NCBI GenBank assembly: GCA_011009095.1
Contig: VTPC01090604.1
Span: 18,244 to 82,243 of the forward strand
Length of the DNA stretch: 64,000 bases
DNA from: Ignelater luminosus
Lineage: Eukaryota; Arthropoda; Insecta; Coleoptera; Elateridae
Direction: 5' to 3'
Positions 45,701 to 56,772 of this stretch are shown one piece after another. Within the stretch, counting starts at the first letter, position 1; every line of letters begins with the position of its first letter. Under the pieces are notes generated by a model that saw only the letters and a program-made list of their open reading frames with translations, did no database searches and was not told where the DNA came from. The translations under genes and the position numbers were made by a program.

Positions 45701-48700
45701 TTCTTGCACCGAAAACATACAAATTAATTAGAAATTATATTTTAGGTTAATGTCTGTAAGGTTAGGCATCAACAAAAATGACAACTGAGTTGCAAATAAA
45801 TCCTAACCTAACATAACCTTTTATTTACTAATAGAAGTCATTTAATGCATAAATCAAATATTTTTCAGATCGTTCTAAGTTGCACCATCAAGAAGGATTT
45901 TGAGTACAATAAAGTAATGCCCACGTTTCATCATTGGAAGACTGGCGACAAGAAGTTTGGGTTGACATTTCAGACAGCTGCTGATGCCCGAGCGTTCGAC
46001 AAGGGTGTACGGACTGCCGTTGAAGAACTGCTGGACGGTAAGTTGAGTTCGTCTTCGTCGTATAATTTTCTTGTTAAAAGCTAAATTTGAAAAGATTTTT
46101 AAAACCGTAAACTCAGTGTATGTTGATTCGAAGATTTTAAAAGAAAATTCATACCTGAACCCTGCTTGAACATGTGGGGTTGTAAATAATTTAACTTATC
46201 TGCTCCATTTGCATTTTTTTCATTGCTTCCTTACTACGGGCTTTCTCCATGGTAAGTTAACTATAATTTATTTAAACATAATCACCCAGTTTCTACTCTT
46301 CCTTCGCTAACTAATGAAGCTTCGTTAGAAATTTAAAGAAGTATAGCTTTATCTGATTTTATCAACAAGAAACAGGAGAAAATCAATTGCCATGGTAATT
46401 AATTAGAGAATGTTTAGATTTAATAAAGAGAGTAGAAACCGGCCCAGTAAGTTTTATTGCAGGTTCTTGTAAGGAAAGTCAGTAATTTTGTGTGTTATTG
46501 CAGGTTTGACGGATATCTATCCATTATCTCCGTTGCACAAACATGGAAAAGATGTGGGGGATGATGAAGTTTTCATGGTAAGTTGTTATTTTATACCTTG
46601 TCGTACAGCTATAGTTTTTTACAATTTTCTTAGGTATTTGTTGAATATTCAAACTAACAGTGTGTTAATTTAATTATTTGTAAAACCAAAATGTTTATAT
46701 TTAATGAATCAACATTTTGTTTGAAATTTTCCACTAATATTCAATGTTAATGACTTTGTTACCGACAAATTTTAACCTCAAAATTACAACTGTCAAATAA
46801 TATGTACGACTTACAAACATAAAAACTAACAAATGAGAAGTGCCATTTACACAACTTAACATGGGTATCTAGATTTTGGATTTGGATTTTAAAGCATTTG
46901 AACAGGGTATATTTGCGCTGATGTATTCTTCTAACGAGTGTCCCGAAGATATTTACGTCAGGTTGGCTATGAATATAAAAACGTCTTTCTTTGCTTGGTG
47001 GTGACCAAAGTATTTAAACGTATTCTTAGTTAAATCCACAGAAAACTCTTTATCCAATGAGGTGCTATTTAAAAAAAGTGAGGTTATGAGCTTCCAAAAG
47101 TTTAGATTGTTGTCACGTACTTATAAAACAAAATTTAATTTGAATTTTGATTTTCCTATGGTTACTTGATTCATTCTAAACAGTTTGGGCAGCATTCCAG
47201 CCGTCTAGATTAAGACGCAAAAATTGAATTTTTAGTAACCGTGTTTAAAATAAAAAAGTTGATGTCATTTACAGTGAAGCCGGAAGCAGTATTAATGTGT
47301 TAAACATCTCAAAATGATGTATATTCCAAATTTCATTAAAATCCATTCATAAACAAAGAAAATTAGAAGTCTTGGTTACCTGGTATAACATTGACGTAAT
47401 GAACAAAATTTTATTTAGAAACTGTCAAACTTTACCATTATGCACTATTTATAAAAGATGTTGAAAATGTTTCCCATTACAGGTTGAACACAAATTAAAT
47501 AAATAAACTGCAAGAATTACGAAAGTAATGTTAATTTAAATATTCATCTCGTTTTCTAGACACTGAACTTACCACAAGAAAAGGATTCCCGAAGTTCCAG
47601 CGATTCCAGCACCAAAGGCACTGAGCACTTACACCGTATGCACTACATTGGAAGAGATAAATTGTCAGAAACGCAACAACCAACATACGATCCAGGAAAA
47701 GGAGAAAAAGAGAAAGGTAAGGACAAATACGGTAGTCTTTTGAGCTAGCCTATAATTTTAATTTGATATGTTTTTAGTTAATAGTAGAAGTATAAAGAAA
47801 GATTTCAATTATCCCTATAAACTTGAAATCTTAAAATTCTTTTTCGAATAAATTCTAACATACATATGACACGAATCACTTATTATTAAAACATGCTGTC
47901 ACTTTTGATGGGTTTGAGTTTAATCTCTAAAATAACTAACACTATAACTGTCATTTGCTACAGAAACAATTGAAGTCTGTCCCCAGCGTTCTGTTTTATT
48001 AATAAGCTATAGTCTGCTTTTTTTTATTATAAAATTCAGATCATGCCATGGCATTAAATCTTTTAACTTTCAACAAAAGCGCATTGGGAATTGGGATGCG
48101 AATTCTTTTGGTGATTCTAGGAGTCAGATAAATGTCGAATGTTGCATAGTTTTTTAATAATCTGATTCTGATTTAATAACGATTAATCTTGATATTTCTC
48201 AAATGCAAAATGCCATTTAAATTTTATTTCAATTGAGCAATTCTAATTGGAAGTTTTAGTAGTTTTTTGACTCCAAAAATAAATTTAAAAAAAATTTTTT
48301 CTAATTGCCCGAATGATTATGTTCTATGTTTTGAGTGTTTGTTGTGAAGTTTCAGGTGACAGCTATACATATGTACAATTAAGAGCGATGCACGAATACA
48401 TCTATCCGGTAGTAGAAGATCAAAAACTGCCCATTGCACGGAGAGATTCGTCTAGTCCAAAAAAGCCAAGTCTGGACGTGATGCAAACGCAACAGCCGCC
48501 GCTACCAATAAAATCCAAATATGCGAAACCTAGCCGATTACAAATGCGTTGTAGACATTGTCACGAGTTGTTTTCGGAGGACATAAATCCAAAGGGGTCG
48601 TGCGAGTACGCGCCAGACTGTCTCAAGTCCACTATCAATGCGATAACGTGCATCGAGTGCGCCCAGTGCGTTTGTTATCATTGTGCCGCCGATGCGGAGG

Positions 48701-48876
48701 GTGATTTTGCACAGCATCCGTGCGAGTGTACGTACGATGATAATTGCAGCAAACGGTGGTTGTGTTTGACTTTTTTATCTCTATTTGTGCCGTGTTTATG
48801 GTTCTATCCTCCGTTGAAATTTTGCCATTGGTGTGGTATCCGGTGTGGGATATGTGGAGGACGTCACAGTATGTGA
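36763..48876 (+). CDS. Spred: Spred (Sprouty-related, EVH1 domain)
   Basis: Six coding exons: 36763-36782, 44863-45064, 45869-46037, 46504-46577, 47560-47716 and 48356-48876, giving 380 residues. The 20-nt first exon encodes MTEGYE plus two bases and splices over 8.1 kb to [20 protein letters not shown]. Residues ~7-130 are the EVH1 domain ([39 protein letters not shown]). Residues ~271-380 are the cysteine-rich SPR domain ([35 protein letters not shown]). The middle is Ser/Pro-rich; I do not see a clear c-Kit-binding domain. Spred proteins damp Ras-ERK signalling at membranes: the EVH1 domain recruits neurofibromin, and the SPR domain anchors at the membrane. The first exon is inferred from frame, a GTAAGT donor and the family start pattern; an alternative first exon in the long intron is possible. 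Confidence 0.9.
40085..40165 (+). repeat. Dispersed repeat, copy 1
   Basis: 'attgccaacattgcattt', 'aacataacct' and 'ggttatgtttgacaat' match 57710-57790 in the same order. Confidence 0.6.
42660..43260 (+). repeat. Degenerate tandem repeat in Spred intron 1
   Basis: A loose unit of about 35-60 bp recurs, built from 'ccacctacaatg', 'cacgatcgg' and 'cttatcctccaa'-like phrases. Spacing is irregular and identity low. Weaker units reappear at 43725-43860. The short open frames here carry no gene. Confidence 0.55.
46632..46920 (+). repeat. Dispersed repeat 2, copy in Spred intron 4
   Basis: Matches 50646-50915 along its length: 'gtatttgttgaatattcaa', 'taacagtgtgtta', 'tttagattttggatttgg' and 'ttttaaagcatttgaac'. 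Confidence 0.65.
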
Positions 48877-49707
48877 CTCAAAACGGATTATATTTTACGA
48901 TATTAATTTTATAGCGCTGATTATCATCATATTTAGAAATGAAGAGAAAAAGAAGAAAAACGTCTTTGAGGAGACTGCCATCATTTTCTACTTACACTTA
49001 AATTACTTTTTGAAATGGAAGTAGGTTTTCCGTATCGGAGATTATGAAAACAAATGTTCAGTGTAAGTGTCTCATTTGCATTTGTTTTGCTTCTCCTTGT
49101 GATAGTTGTTTAGCACTAAAATCATCATAAATAATAATGAGTCGGTGATACAAATATAATAAAACTCCAGTGCTCAATCAGTAGACGGTTGTGAACACTC
49201 TATGGAAAATGCCGTACAAAAGTGGTTTCAAAACTTAATGTTTACGCTTACTTTTATTATTCGTAATGAAATTATAAAAAGACTGTTCGTTCGTTAACAT
49301 TTTACTAAAAACAGACGTTACCGAAATGATAAAAAAAAAACAATGAAGTTTAGGTTGTACAGGCTGCCGGTTTTCAGCTTACATTCAACAATCTTATCGT
49401 ATTTATTTGATATTTAGAGATGATCTGTGCAAGTGACGTTTTTGCTGTTTTTGTTTTTTGCTTCAAAGTAAGAAAAATATTGACATTTTCATTATTGTGT
49501 TGCGTCTTATATAAATTGTTACCGATTTAAGAAACGTTCAGTCGGTATCTATATTAAATGTTTTTTAATCGTAAAAGTTAATTTGCGACGACGTATTATG
49601 CCTATGTACTGCCAATAAATCTGATGTTCGAAAATCTCTGTGTAAATAAAAATAATAAAAAAGAATCGCATAACTGTTATACTTATGACAATATAGTTGT
49701 AAATGTA

Positions 49708-49763
49708 CACACACATACACATACACACACAACACACGTACACAAACACATACAACACACACG
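49708..49763 (+). repeat. CA-rich microsatellite
   Basis: Interrupted (CA)n: acacacacatacacatacac and similar, about 55 bp. Open frames over it on the minus strand are artefacts. Confidence 0.9.
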
Positions 49764-50399
49764 TCATTCGATAAAAAAATCATTTTAAAAATTAGAAAAA
49801 AGAACTTTTGTAATCACTCGATCTTTGCTCATAAGAAAGGGTAAACGTACATTAACAAGGTACCCAGCAAGTTTGATAAGCCAAAATTATCATAAGGTTG
49901 TTTTAGTTCGTGTTAATTATAACCAGTGTTAATTGTGTAACGTACATGCCATTTTATTACTGGGTACCCCCCCATCAAGAATGTTCTGATGTTTTTATAT
50001 ATTTTTAATATTCTATATTGATTCCTTTTTTAATACCTTTTGTTGCTTCTAACCAAAGAATATTGTTGTAACGAATATTTTATTACCTTACAAGAAACGA
50101 CTCAATCATAAAAAATTTGAGATATAACCGTTTTAGGTTAGATTTCCATAGGACGTTGAGCATGTTAAAATTTGGTTACTGATTATGTTGAAAAGAATAC
50201 AATTATTGATGAAAACGGAATAAATAATGTCATTAAGTTAAGAATAAGAAATGTATCCTCTTGTGTGATTCCATTAAAAAAGATTAGCAATTTAAATCTG
50301 CATTTATATTGTGTGCATTTTTTAAGTATTTTGCATACATAATTATGTCTAAAAGTAATGGGCAATTAAAAAGATTTCAATTTCAAGGTTATAAAATGG

Positions 50400-50485
50400 A
50401 TTAACATAACCTAGAGATGTAAAAATGTTCATTTGACAACAAAACATAACCTGGAAATAGCAAAATGTCAATTTGACAGCAAAAC
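50400..50485 (+). repeat. Two-unit tandem repeat (~50 bp)
   Basis: 'acataacctagagatgtaaa' with 'tcatttgacaacaaaac' is followed by 'acataacctggaaatagcaa' with 'tcaatttgacagcaaaac'. Confidence 0.65.
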
Positions 50486-50645
50486 AATAATGAGCATGAT
50501 CACAGCCATCTTTTAGTTGTGCTTCAGGCTAGAATGTTTAATTTCACAACACAACATCATTAGTTAAGTTTTTAGAACCAAAAATTTAAAATTTTTTTTA
50601 AAATGTGATAGAAAAATTATCACAGAGCATGTCAAACACAATTTT

Positions 50646-50915
50646 TATGTATTTGTTGAGTATTCAAGTTAACAGTGTGTTAAGTTAAATTATTTGTGAA
50701 AGTAGAAAGTTTCTACTAAAAGGATAAATGTTTCCTTTAAAATCTTCTATTAATAAATTGTACTTCAATGCCAATAACGCAACACAACTTTGAAATAATA
50801 ATGTACAACTTACAACACAAAAACTAATGAAAGAGAAGTACCGGTTACATAACTTAACGGGTTTAGATTTTTGGATTTAGGTTTTAAAGCATTTGAACGA
50901 AGAGTATAGTTGCTG
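50646..50915 (+). repeat. Dispersed repeat 2, copy downstream of Spred
   Basis: Partner of 46632-46920 in the same orientation, with an insertion of about 60 bp in the middle. Confidence 0.65.
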
Positions 50916-52578
50916 AAATTTATCAAATTACACATCTACTGTGATTCTTTGATTAAATTGATCCAATCCACATGTGCCATATTGCCAGATTTTAAACTTT
51001 CCGGCCTGGAACACCAAAGATGGTTGTGGTGTGAAGCTACCAGCTAAGACAAGAATTTTTGTTTTTTGCAGCTTCCTTGGAATTGGAATTTCTTTGAAGC
51101 ATAGTATGTTAAGATGGAATAATTCTTTTTTATGTGAATTAAAGTTGCGTTTGTTCAAGACGACAATCTTTTTTTAACCAAGCATAAAATATTATTTACA
51201 ATGCCTGGATAAGTCTATACGTAGATAAACAGCATATCAAGGGTATTGTTAACATGCTCGACTTTCTATGTAATTACTAATTTAAAAACTTTGCTTGCTA
51301 ATTTCAAAATATTTTTGAAATTGGTATCTGTTGCAATATTTTTATTATTAATAAAAGAAAAAGAAGAATATAAAACAAGAAAATGTTAAAATGTGGCATT
51401 TTTTAAGTATTATGTCTGTACGTCTCTGTATGTTAAATGGCCTATAAGTGAATTACATTTGCTGCATGTTGTAACTTTTATTCCTAACCTGGAACTAAGA
51501 AAATATTTATATAGATCAATCGATGCAACAGCTACAAATTGGTAATACAAATGTAGACGTAGTTGATATAAATTTGATATATAATTTATTTATTTCCGTT
51601 GTACAAAATTCCTGTTCGTTATATCTACATTTTGTTTCCAATTTGGAAAAAGAAACATGTTGATGTTGTTGAGTCGATTCAATCATGCAGCATAATTTTG
51701 TAATTGTTGTCACTTAAAGATTACATTTTAATATTTTTAAAAAATCATTTGTTGTACACAAAGCAACGATATAAGCTAAAGTGCTGCAGATGTTGCATGT
51801 GTAATCAATGTATTTTTGTAAAAAAAAACCAACAAATTGAGCTGCTAATATTGAAGTCTGTGTATATTTAACATATTTCTTGATTTTCTTTTGTACCAAA
51901 TAATAGATTCCTTAAGACTTGAAAGAATAAATAAATTCCTATACAAATTTTCATTCAAAACATAATTGTACATTTTCGGAACATATGTGTTTATTCAGGG
52001 TAATAAATAAAAAGAGAAGAAAACAAAATATATTATTAGTTAAGCTTGGGATAGTTATCAGAAACTAAAGAATATTACTCCATCCAATGTTAAATTATTT
52101 ATTGTAGTTGTGAGGTTTTATAATAAAAGTGTACAGCAACCTCGGGCTCAGGTGTTGTACACTTTAGATGTAATACTTATGTTTATATTATTTATTTACG
52201 GGTAGTAATGTTAGTTCTCTTTTTATATATGTAAAGAGATATCCAAAACTGAACAGACAATCAACGTTCACTTTTGGCCAATAATAATTGTACATTGGAT
52301 GCGTGAGAGGAAAACAGATTCAAACCGACTTTTGTTTCTTATAAACTCCATTTGAATCTGTTTGATAAAACATACGTAACATGCGGTATGTAATATGTAA
52401 TAACCATAAAATAATCAAACACGTCTTGAGCGATGATAAACCATGATGAAAAAAAGAAAATTTAATGTACTGTTTGTATATATGTTAAGATTATGCTTGT
52501 ATGAAAAGAAAAATGTGTGAATGATATTTTAAATATATAAGAACAATAAGTATACATAATATATTAATAACAATTTGT

Positions 52579-53672
52579 TTAATTTCCGTCAATTTCATAA
52601 ATCATTTTTTTACTTATTTCCCATAGTCTCTCGGAAAGGTTCGTATCAAATATCATTTTTGATACATACTTCTTGCAATCCTTATATATACCACCACTTT
52701 CCTTTCCCAATGAAGGCTCTGTGGCACAATATATTGGAGTTTGAGCACCCTAAAATGTTAACATTGATTTATTGGTGGTAAGTATACAGATGCAAATAAT
52801 TAGCTAAACGTTACCTGCTTTGAACTTCTCATAAATAGGAAGGCGATAGGAAGAATCAATAAGTTTTGGTACCATTTACGTTTAAAATGTCTAAATAAAT
52901 TAGTATACACCCAACCTGGACAAGCAGCATACACAGTTAACCCAGTATTCTGTGTACGTCTTGCTAGCTCCTTGCAAAAATATACATTTGCTAATTTTGA
53001 ATTTGCATAAGGATCTGTTTTTGCTACTTTTTCCAAATTCAAATCGTCAAGATGCAACTTTCCTCTTTCGTGTAATGTTGACGTGACAATTACAACACGA
53101 CTTGATTCTGCCTTTAGTAGTGTTTCAAGTAATAAATTTGTTAATAAAAAGTGTCCCAAATGATTTGTGCCAATGTGGATTTCAAAACCGTCTTTGGTTC
53201 TTTGTTTCACACCATCAGGATACGCAACACCTGCGTTATTTATTAACAAATGAACTTCAGAATAAGTCGATTTTATTTCGTCTGCAAAGTTTGTCACAGA
53301 CCTTATGGAAGCCAGATCTAATTCCATTGGTACCTGTGCAAAGAGAAATTTGATGGCTCTACTGATTTATCTCACAATATGCTTGGAATTGCTCACAATC
53401 ACTGATGAACAGTTCAGTTCACGTTTTATTTTACATATGGCCTTGGCTGCTTCATCTAAATTTCTGCAAGCCATAATGACTTGTGCTTCTCTCATTGCTA
53501 AATCTTTGGCGATTTCAAAGCCGATCCCCGAACTTGCACCCGTTACAATCACCACTTTTCTACTTAATTTAACTTTATTGTTGCACGCTCCCCATTTGCG
53601 TTCCCTACATTTTCGGATGCCAATAAGTACTAGAACCGTCGGAATAACATAATACACGAAAGAAGGTACCAT
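52579..53672 (-). CDS. Retinol dehydrogenase-like short-chain dehydrogenase (SDR)
   Basis: Three exons on minus: 53397-53672, 52815-53333 and 52579-52749, giving 321 residues. This is close to the ~316-336 of vertebrate RDH11-14. An N-terminal hydrophobic segment (FVYYVIPTVLVLIGI, residues 5-19) probably anchors it in the ER or other membranes. The Rossmann signature TGASSGIG is at 44-51, NNAG at 124-127, and the catalytic triad is Ser177 (VIVTST), Tyr201 and Lys205 (YANSK). The CRN after the second strand and an R-rich N-terminus suggest NADP(H) preference, as in RDH11-type enzymes. The likely reaction is oxidoreduction of retinoids or other lipophilic carbonyls. The true ATG is at 53672; the upstream in-frame extension to 53702 has no ATG. 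It lies 804 bp head-to-head from CDK5RAP3. Confidence 0.93.
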
Positions 53673-54475
53673 TTTAAAAACAAATAACAAGCAAATTAAC
53701 AACCATTTTTAGGTTATGTGAGGTTATGTAACTTTTATCTGTATACGAGATTCGTTTAAGAAATAATAATAATGAAACTTTGAATTGTCAATTTTAGATT
53801 GATTTAATATTTTTAGATTTATTCCAAGGGTAAGATATACGTACAGATAAATGACACGATATTATGTCGATATTATTAATAAAACGTAACTGTACATTTA
53901 ATATAATTTCTAAGTCCACCTCGTATACAGAGATTTCCGTTTTCATTTTGTATCGTTGCCAGATTGCTTCTTGTTGTTACTAGTTGCTACCGTCGCTACA
54001 ATAATATGAATATGATTTGATTATTATTTAAAGATTACACTTCTTGAGGGCATTTATTACAGTTTTGATAGGTATCTGACCAGAAAATTTTATAGTCATT
54101 TTCAATAAAGCAATACAATATCAAGAGTATTGTAAATAGTTAATGGCCGCGATTTAGCTTTATTTTTATAATAGTCTTGGCAACCATGGACGTTGCTTAG
54201 TTGTTAAATGTCAGCTCATCAACTGTCATTCCTGACGTATTATTTGCATTAAAATAAGTTTCAAATAATCTGATATCATTTAAGTAACAACGGTTTGTCA
54301 CAGTTTCAAAGAAACGTATTTAACTCATATAATCACAAGTGTAAATTATTTATTCAAAGTTACTTTTTTCAAGTTACGTTTGTTTTAAAAAGTAAGGTTA
54401 GGTAAGTTTCAAACGTCATTTTCCATATGTTTACAAAATTTCAAATCGAATTTATTTCTTCCTATACGAACAGCA
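53673..54475. other. Head-to-head intergenic region, SDR / CDK5RAP3
   Basis: An 803-bp AT-rich region between two divergent starts. It may hold both promoters; I see no TATA box at either start. Confidence 0.45.
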
Positions 54476-55993
54476 ATGGATGAACAAAACATTCCCATAG
54501 ATATAAATACAGGAAAGCTCCTAGATTGGCTAATAAGTAGAAGACATGTATCCAAGGACTGGCAGCCCAATGTTTTGGCAATACGTGAAAAAATTAACAG
54601 TGCGATTCAAGATATGCCTGAACACGAAGAAATAGTAGAGTTACTATCAGGCCAACATATAAATTATTTTCATTGCTTGAAAATAATCGAGATATTAAAA
54701 GAAACCGAGGCTGATACTAAGAATTTGTTTGGACGTTATGGTTCTCAACGTATGAAAGATTGGCAGAACGTTGTGAGTTTATATCAACGGGATGGAGTGT
54801 ATCTAGCAGAAGCTGCACAAATGTTGATTCGGAATGTAAACTTTGAAGTGCCGAGTTTACGTAAACAAGTTGCTAAGTTTGAGCAGGTACAAGTGGATGC
54901 TGAAAAGAAGATTAAAGATTATACAAAGACAGAGACAGCCACTTATAATGAATTCAATACGATATGTAAACAGTTGGGTATATCTGGTAAAAATATAAAA
55001 AATGAACTTGTAGAATTATTAAAAGAATTACCAGGAATTTATGAGAAAGCAACAAAGAAAATAAAAATGGTCGAAAGCTCTGTGAATTTATATGGAGCAT
55101 TTTTGAAATATCATTCAGGTGATAACGCTGATCACAATGCGCTTTGTATACTGAAGTATGTAATTGATAACGGTAATACCACAACATATGAGTATACTTA
55201 TGGTGAAAAACCTGTGCTGATTGAAGAAATAGAAATAAATATTTCCGAGGCAGAAGACAAGTGTGTAGATGAAGGTGGTATTGATTTCGGTGACGATATT
55301 GATTTTGGTGATAATAATTTTGATAACATAGTTGTCGAGGAAGGTCAAATAGATTGGGGAAATCTCAATACTGACGAAGGATTTGAAATTGTAGAACATG
55401 CTGATCTGAATATTAATTTGGAAGAATCTGGTATAGTTGTAGAAAAATCAGGCATGGATGGAGGTGTTGCTCGTGGCACTGATGCATACACAGTTTTGGA
55501 CAATCCAAAAACCAGGCATTTCTGTTTAAATGATCTGTTTGATCTACAAGCATTTCTAGCAGCCCGTTTGTATGAAATGTCAAACGATTCTGATTTATTA
55601 TCTGTGTCTCAAATGCAAGATGCACCTGCAATACTACAAATGCAGACGAGTGAAAGCATTCAAAGTATGATTGATTGTGTAAACATTGGCATCGATGAAT
55701 TATCAAATAAAAGAACGCAGCACTTACACAATATTAAGCATTCTCCCAAATATGTTGATATGTTGACAGCTAGTTTAAATCAGAAATTGGCTGTTGTCGA
55801 TCGATTAAAAGCCAGCAAAAAAGTATTGGAAGGGCAAATACAGGTTGCTAGAAATCAAATAAAAGATGCGCAGCCAGTAATCAGTCGTGTTATCCAAAAT
55901 ACTAAGATATTGCAAAAGCAAATTGAAGAGGATATATCTAAGAAATATAAAGGAAGACCTGTACATATAGTTGGAGCTGTAAATATGTTATAA
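54476..55993 (+). CDS. Cdk5rap3: CDK5RAP3 homologue (UFMylation adaptor, C53)
   Basis: A single uninterrupted frame of 505 residues, near the usual ~500. The start IPIDINTGKLLDWLISRRH is the typical N-terminus of the family. Conserved helices follow (QHINYFHCLKIIEILKET, FGRYGSQRMKDWQ, VYLAEAAQMLIRNVNFE). A central acidic disordered part contains IDFG at 269, IDFG at 275 and IDWG at 292, the shuffled ATG8/UFM1-interacting motifs known from C53. The C-terminal half is again helical (HFCLNDLFDLQAFLAARL, PKYVDMLTASLNQKL). CDK5RAP3 works with UFL1 and DDRGK1 (UFBP1) in UFM1 ligation at the ER and in ER-phagy. There are no introns in the coding region, unlike its neighbours and unlike mammalian CDK5RAP3, yet the upstream flank looks like a normal gene; a retrocopy is not excluded. 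Poly(A) signal at 56035-56040. Confidence 0.95.
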   Translation: MDEQNIPIDINTGKLLDWLISRRHVSKDWQPNVLAIREKINSAIQDMPEHEEIVELLSGQHINYFHCLKIIEILKETEADTKNLFGRYGSQRMKDWQNVVSLYQRDGVYLAEAAQMLIRNVNFEVPSLRKQVAKFEQVQVDAEKKIKDYTKTETATYNEFNTICKQLGISGKNIKNELVELLKELPGIYEKATKKIKMVESSVNLYGAFLKYHSGDNADHNALCILKYVIDNGNTTTYEYTYGEKPVLIEEIEINISEAEDKCVDEGGIDFGDDIDFGDNNFDNIVVEEGQIDWGNLNTDEGFEIVEHADLNINLEESGIVVEKSGMDGGVARGTDAYTVLDNPKTRHFCLNDLFDLQAFLAARLYEMSNDSDLLSVSQMQDAPAILQMQTSESIQSMIDCVNIGIDELSNKRTQHLHNIKHSPKYVDMLTASLNQKLAVVDRLKASKKVLEGQIQVARNQIKDAQPVISRVIQNTKILQKQIEEDISKKYKGRPVHIVGAVNML

Positions 55994-56034
55994 TTACTAT
56001 TAAGTTTACAATTATGAAATTTTATTATTTGTTA

Positions 56035-56040
56035 AATAAA
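56035..56040 (+). terminator. Poly(A) signal of CDK5RAP3
   Basis: AATAAA 42 nt after the stop codon, followed by a T/GT-rich stretch (ttttaagtgtgttttaatt). Confidence 0.7.
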
Positions 56041-56772
56041 GGGAATTAACCTTTTATATTTTAAGTGTGTTTTAATTATTGCATTTGGTAAGCATTGTTT
56101 GCTCGAGATGTCTCTTGTCATTCAGATCTGAATTATTATTTGAGTAACGAGATGATTTTAAGTATAAATAGCTGTCAGATGTAATATTTTAGTAACACAC
56201 ATAAGGTATTAATAAACTTGCTTTGACGTATTTTCGCCAGTGGGAATGTTGCAAAAGTTGAGTAGTTTTTATTCTTTTATCTCGTATCTATAAATCATAA
56301 TTTGCATAAAAAAGATATTCTTGGTTTATTTTTACTGGTTTTATGTTCTGGGAATTTATCTGGTGGGAATTTGGCATTTTGCTAGATGTTACCGACAGGT
56401 CATCGACTCTGATTTTTTTCCTTTGTAAATCAACCTAAACAGTGAATTAATTAGCGGCATAAGTGAGGCTTAATGTGACAGTTGTCAAAAAGATATAAAA
56501 GTTATCAAACGGATTAGGAAAAATGTAGCAATTAAATGGTTATCTGGGAATTGCGGGCGATAAAACATGACAAGAGGTATTGTTTTTTTCAAACCCCCCA
56601 CTTGAATAACATAAAAGTTTTATTAGGTGTGATTAATAGGGCGTATAATAATAAGTAGTAGATTACCAGCAATATACCTGTTAGATTTGTTATTGAGAAT
56701 ATCTGTTGGTGGTGCTTGGCTGTTGTCTACAGTTTTACATTTGCAGGGACATAACCTAAGTGAGATTTCGTA
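56041..56772. other. Upstream region of TMC, no gene seen
   Basis: An AT-rich spacer with no coding frame. It should carry the TMC promoter. Confidence 0.45.

Larger units (their letters stand above)
48877..52578. other. Spred 3' flank and convergent intergenic region
   Basis: AT-rich. Spred runs right and the SDR gene runs left, so this 3.7 kb carries both 3' ends, but I cannot place the poly(A) sites with confidence. It contains a CA-rich microsatellite, a dispersed repeat and a two-unit tandem at 50400-50485. No other gene is seen. Confidence 0.45.

Noticed and set aside
49549..49783. Cysteine/valine-rich minus-strand frames
   Set aside because: They translate the CA-rich microsatellite.
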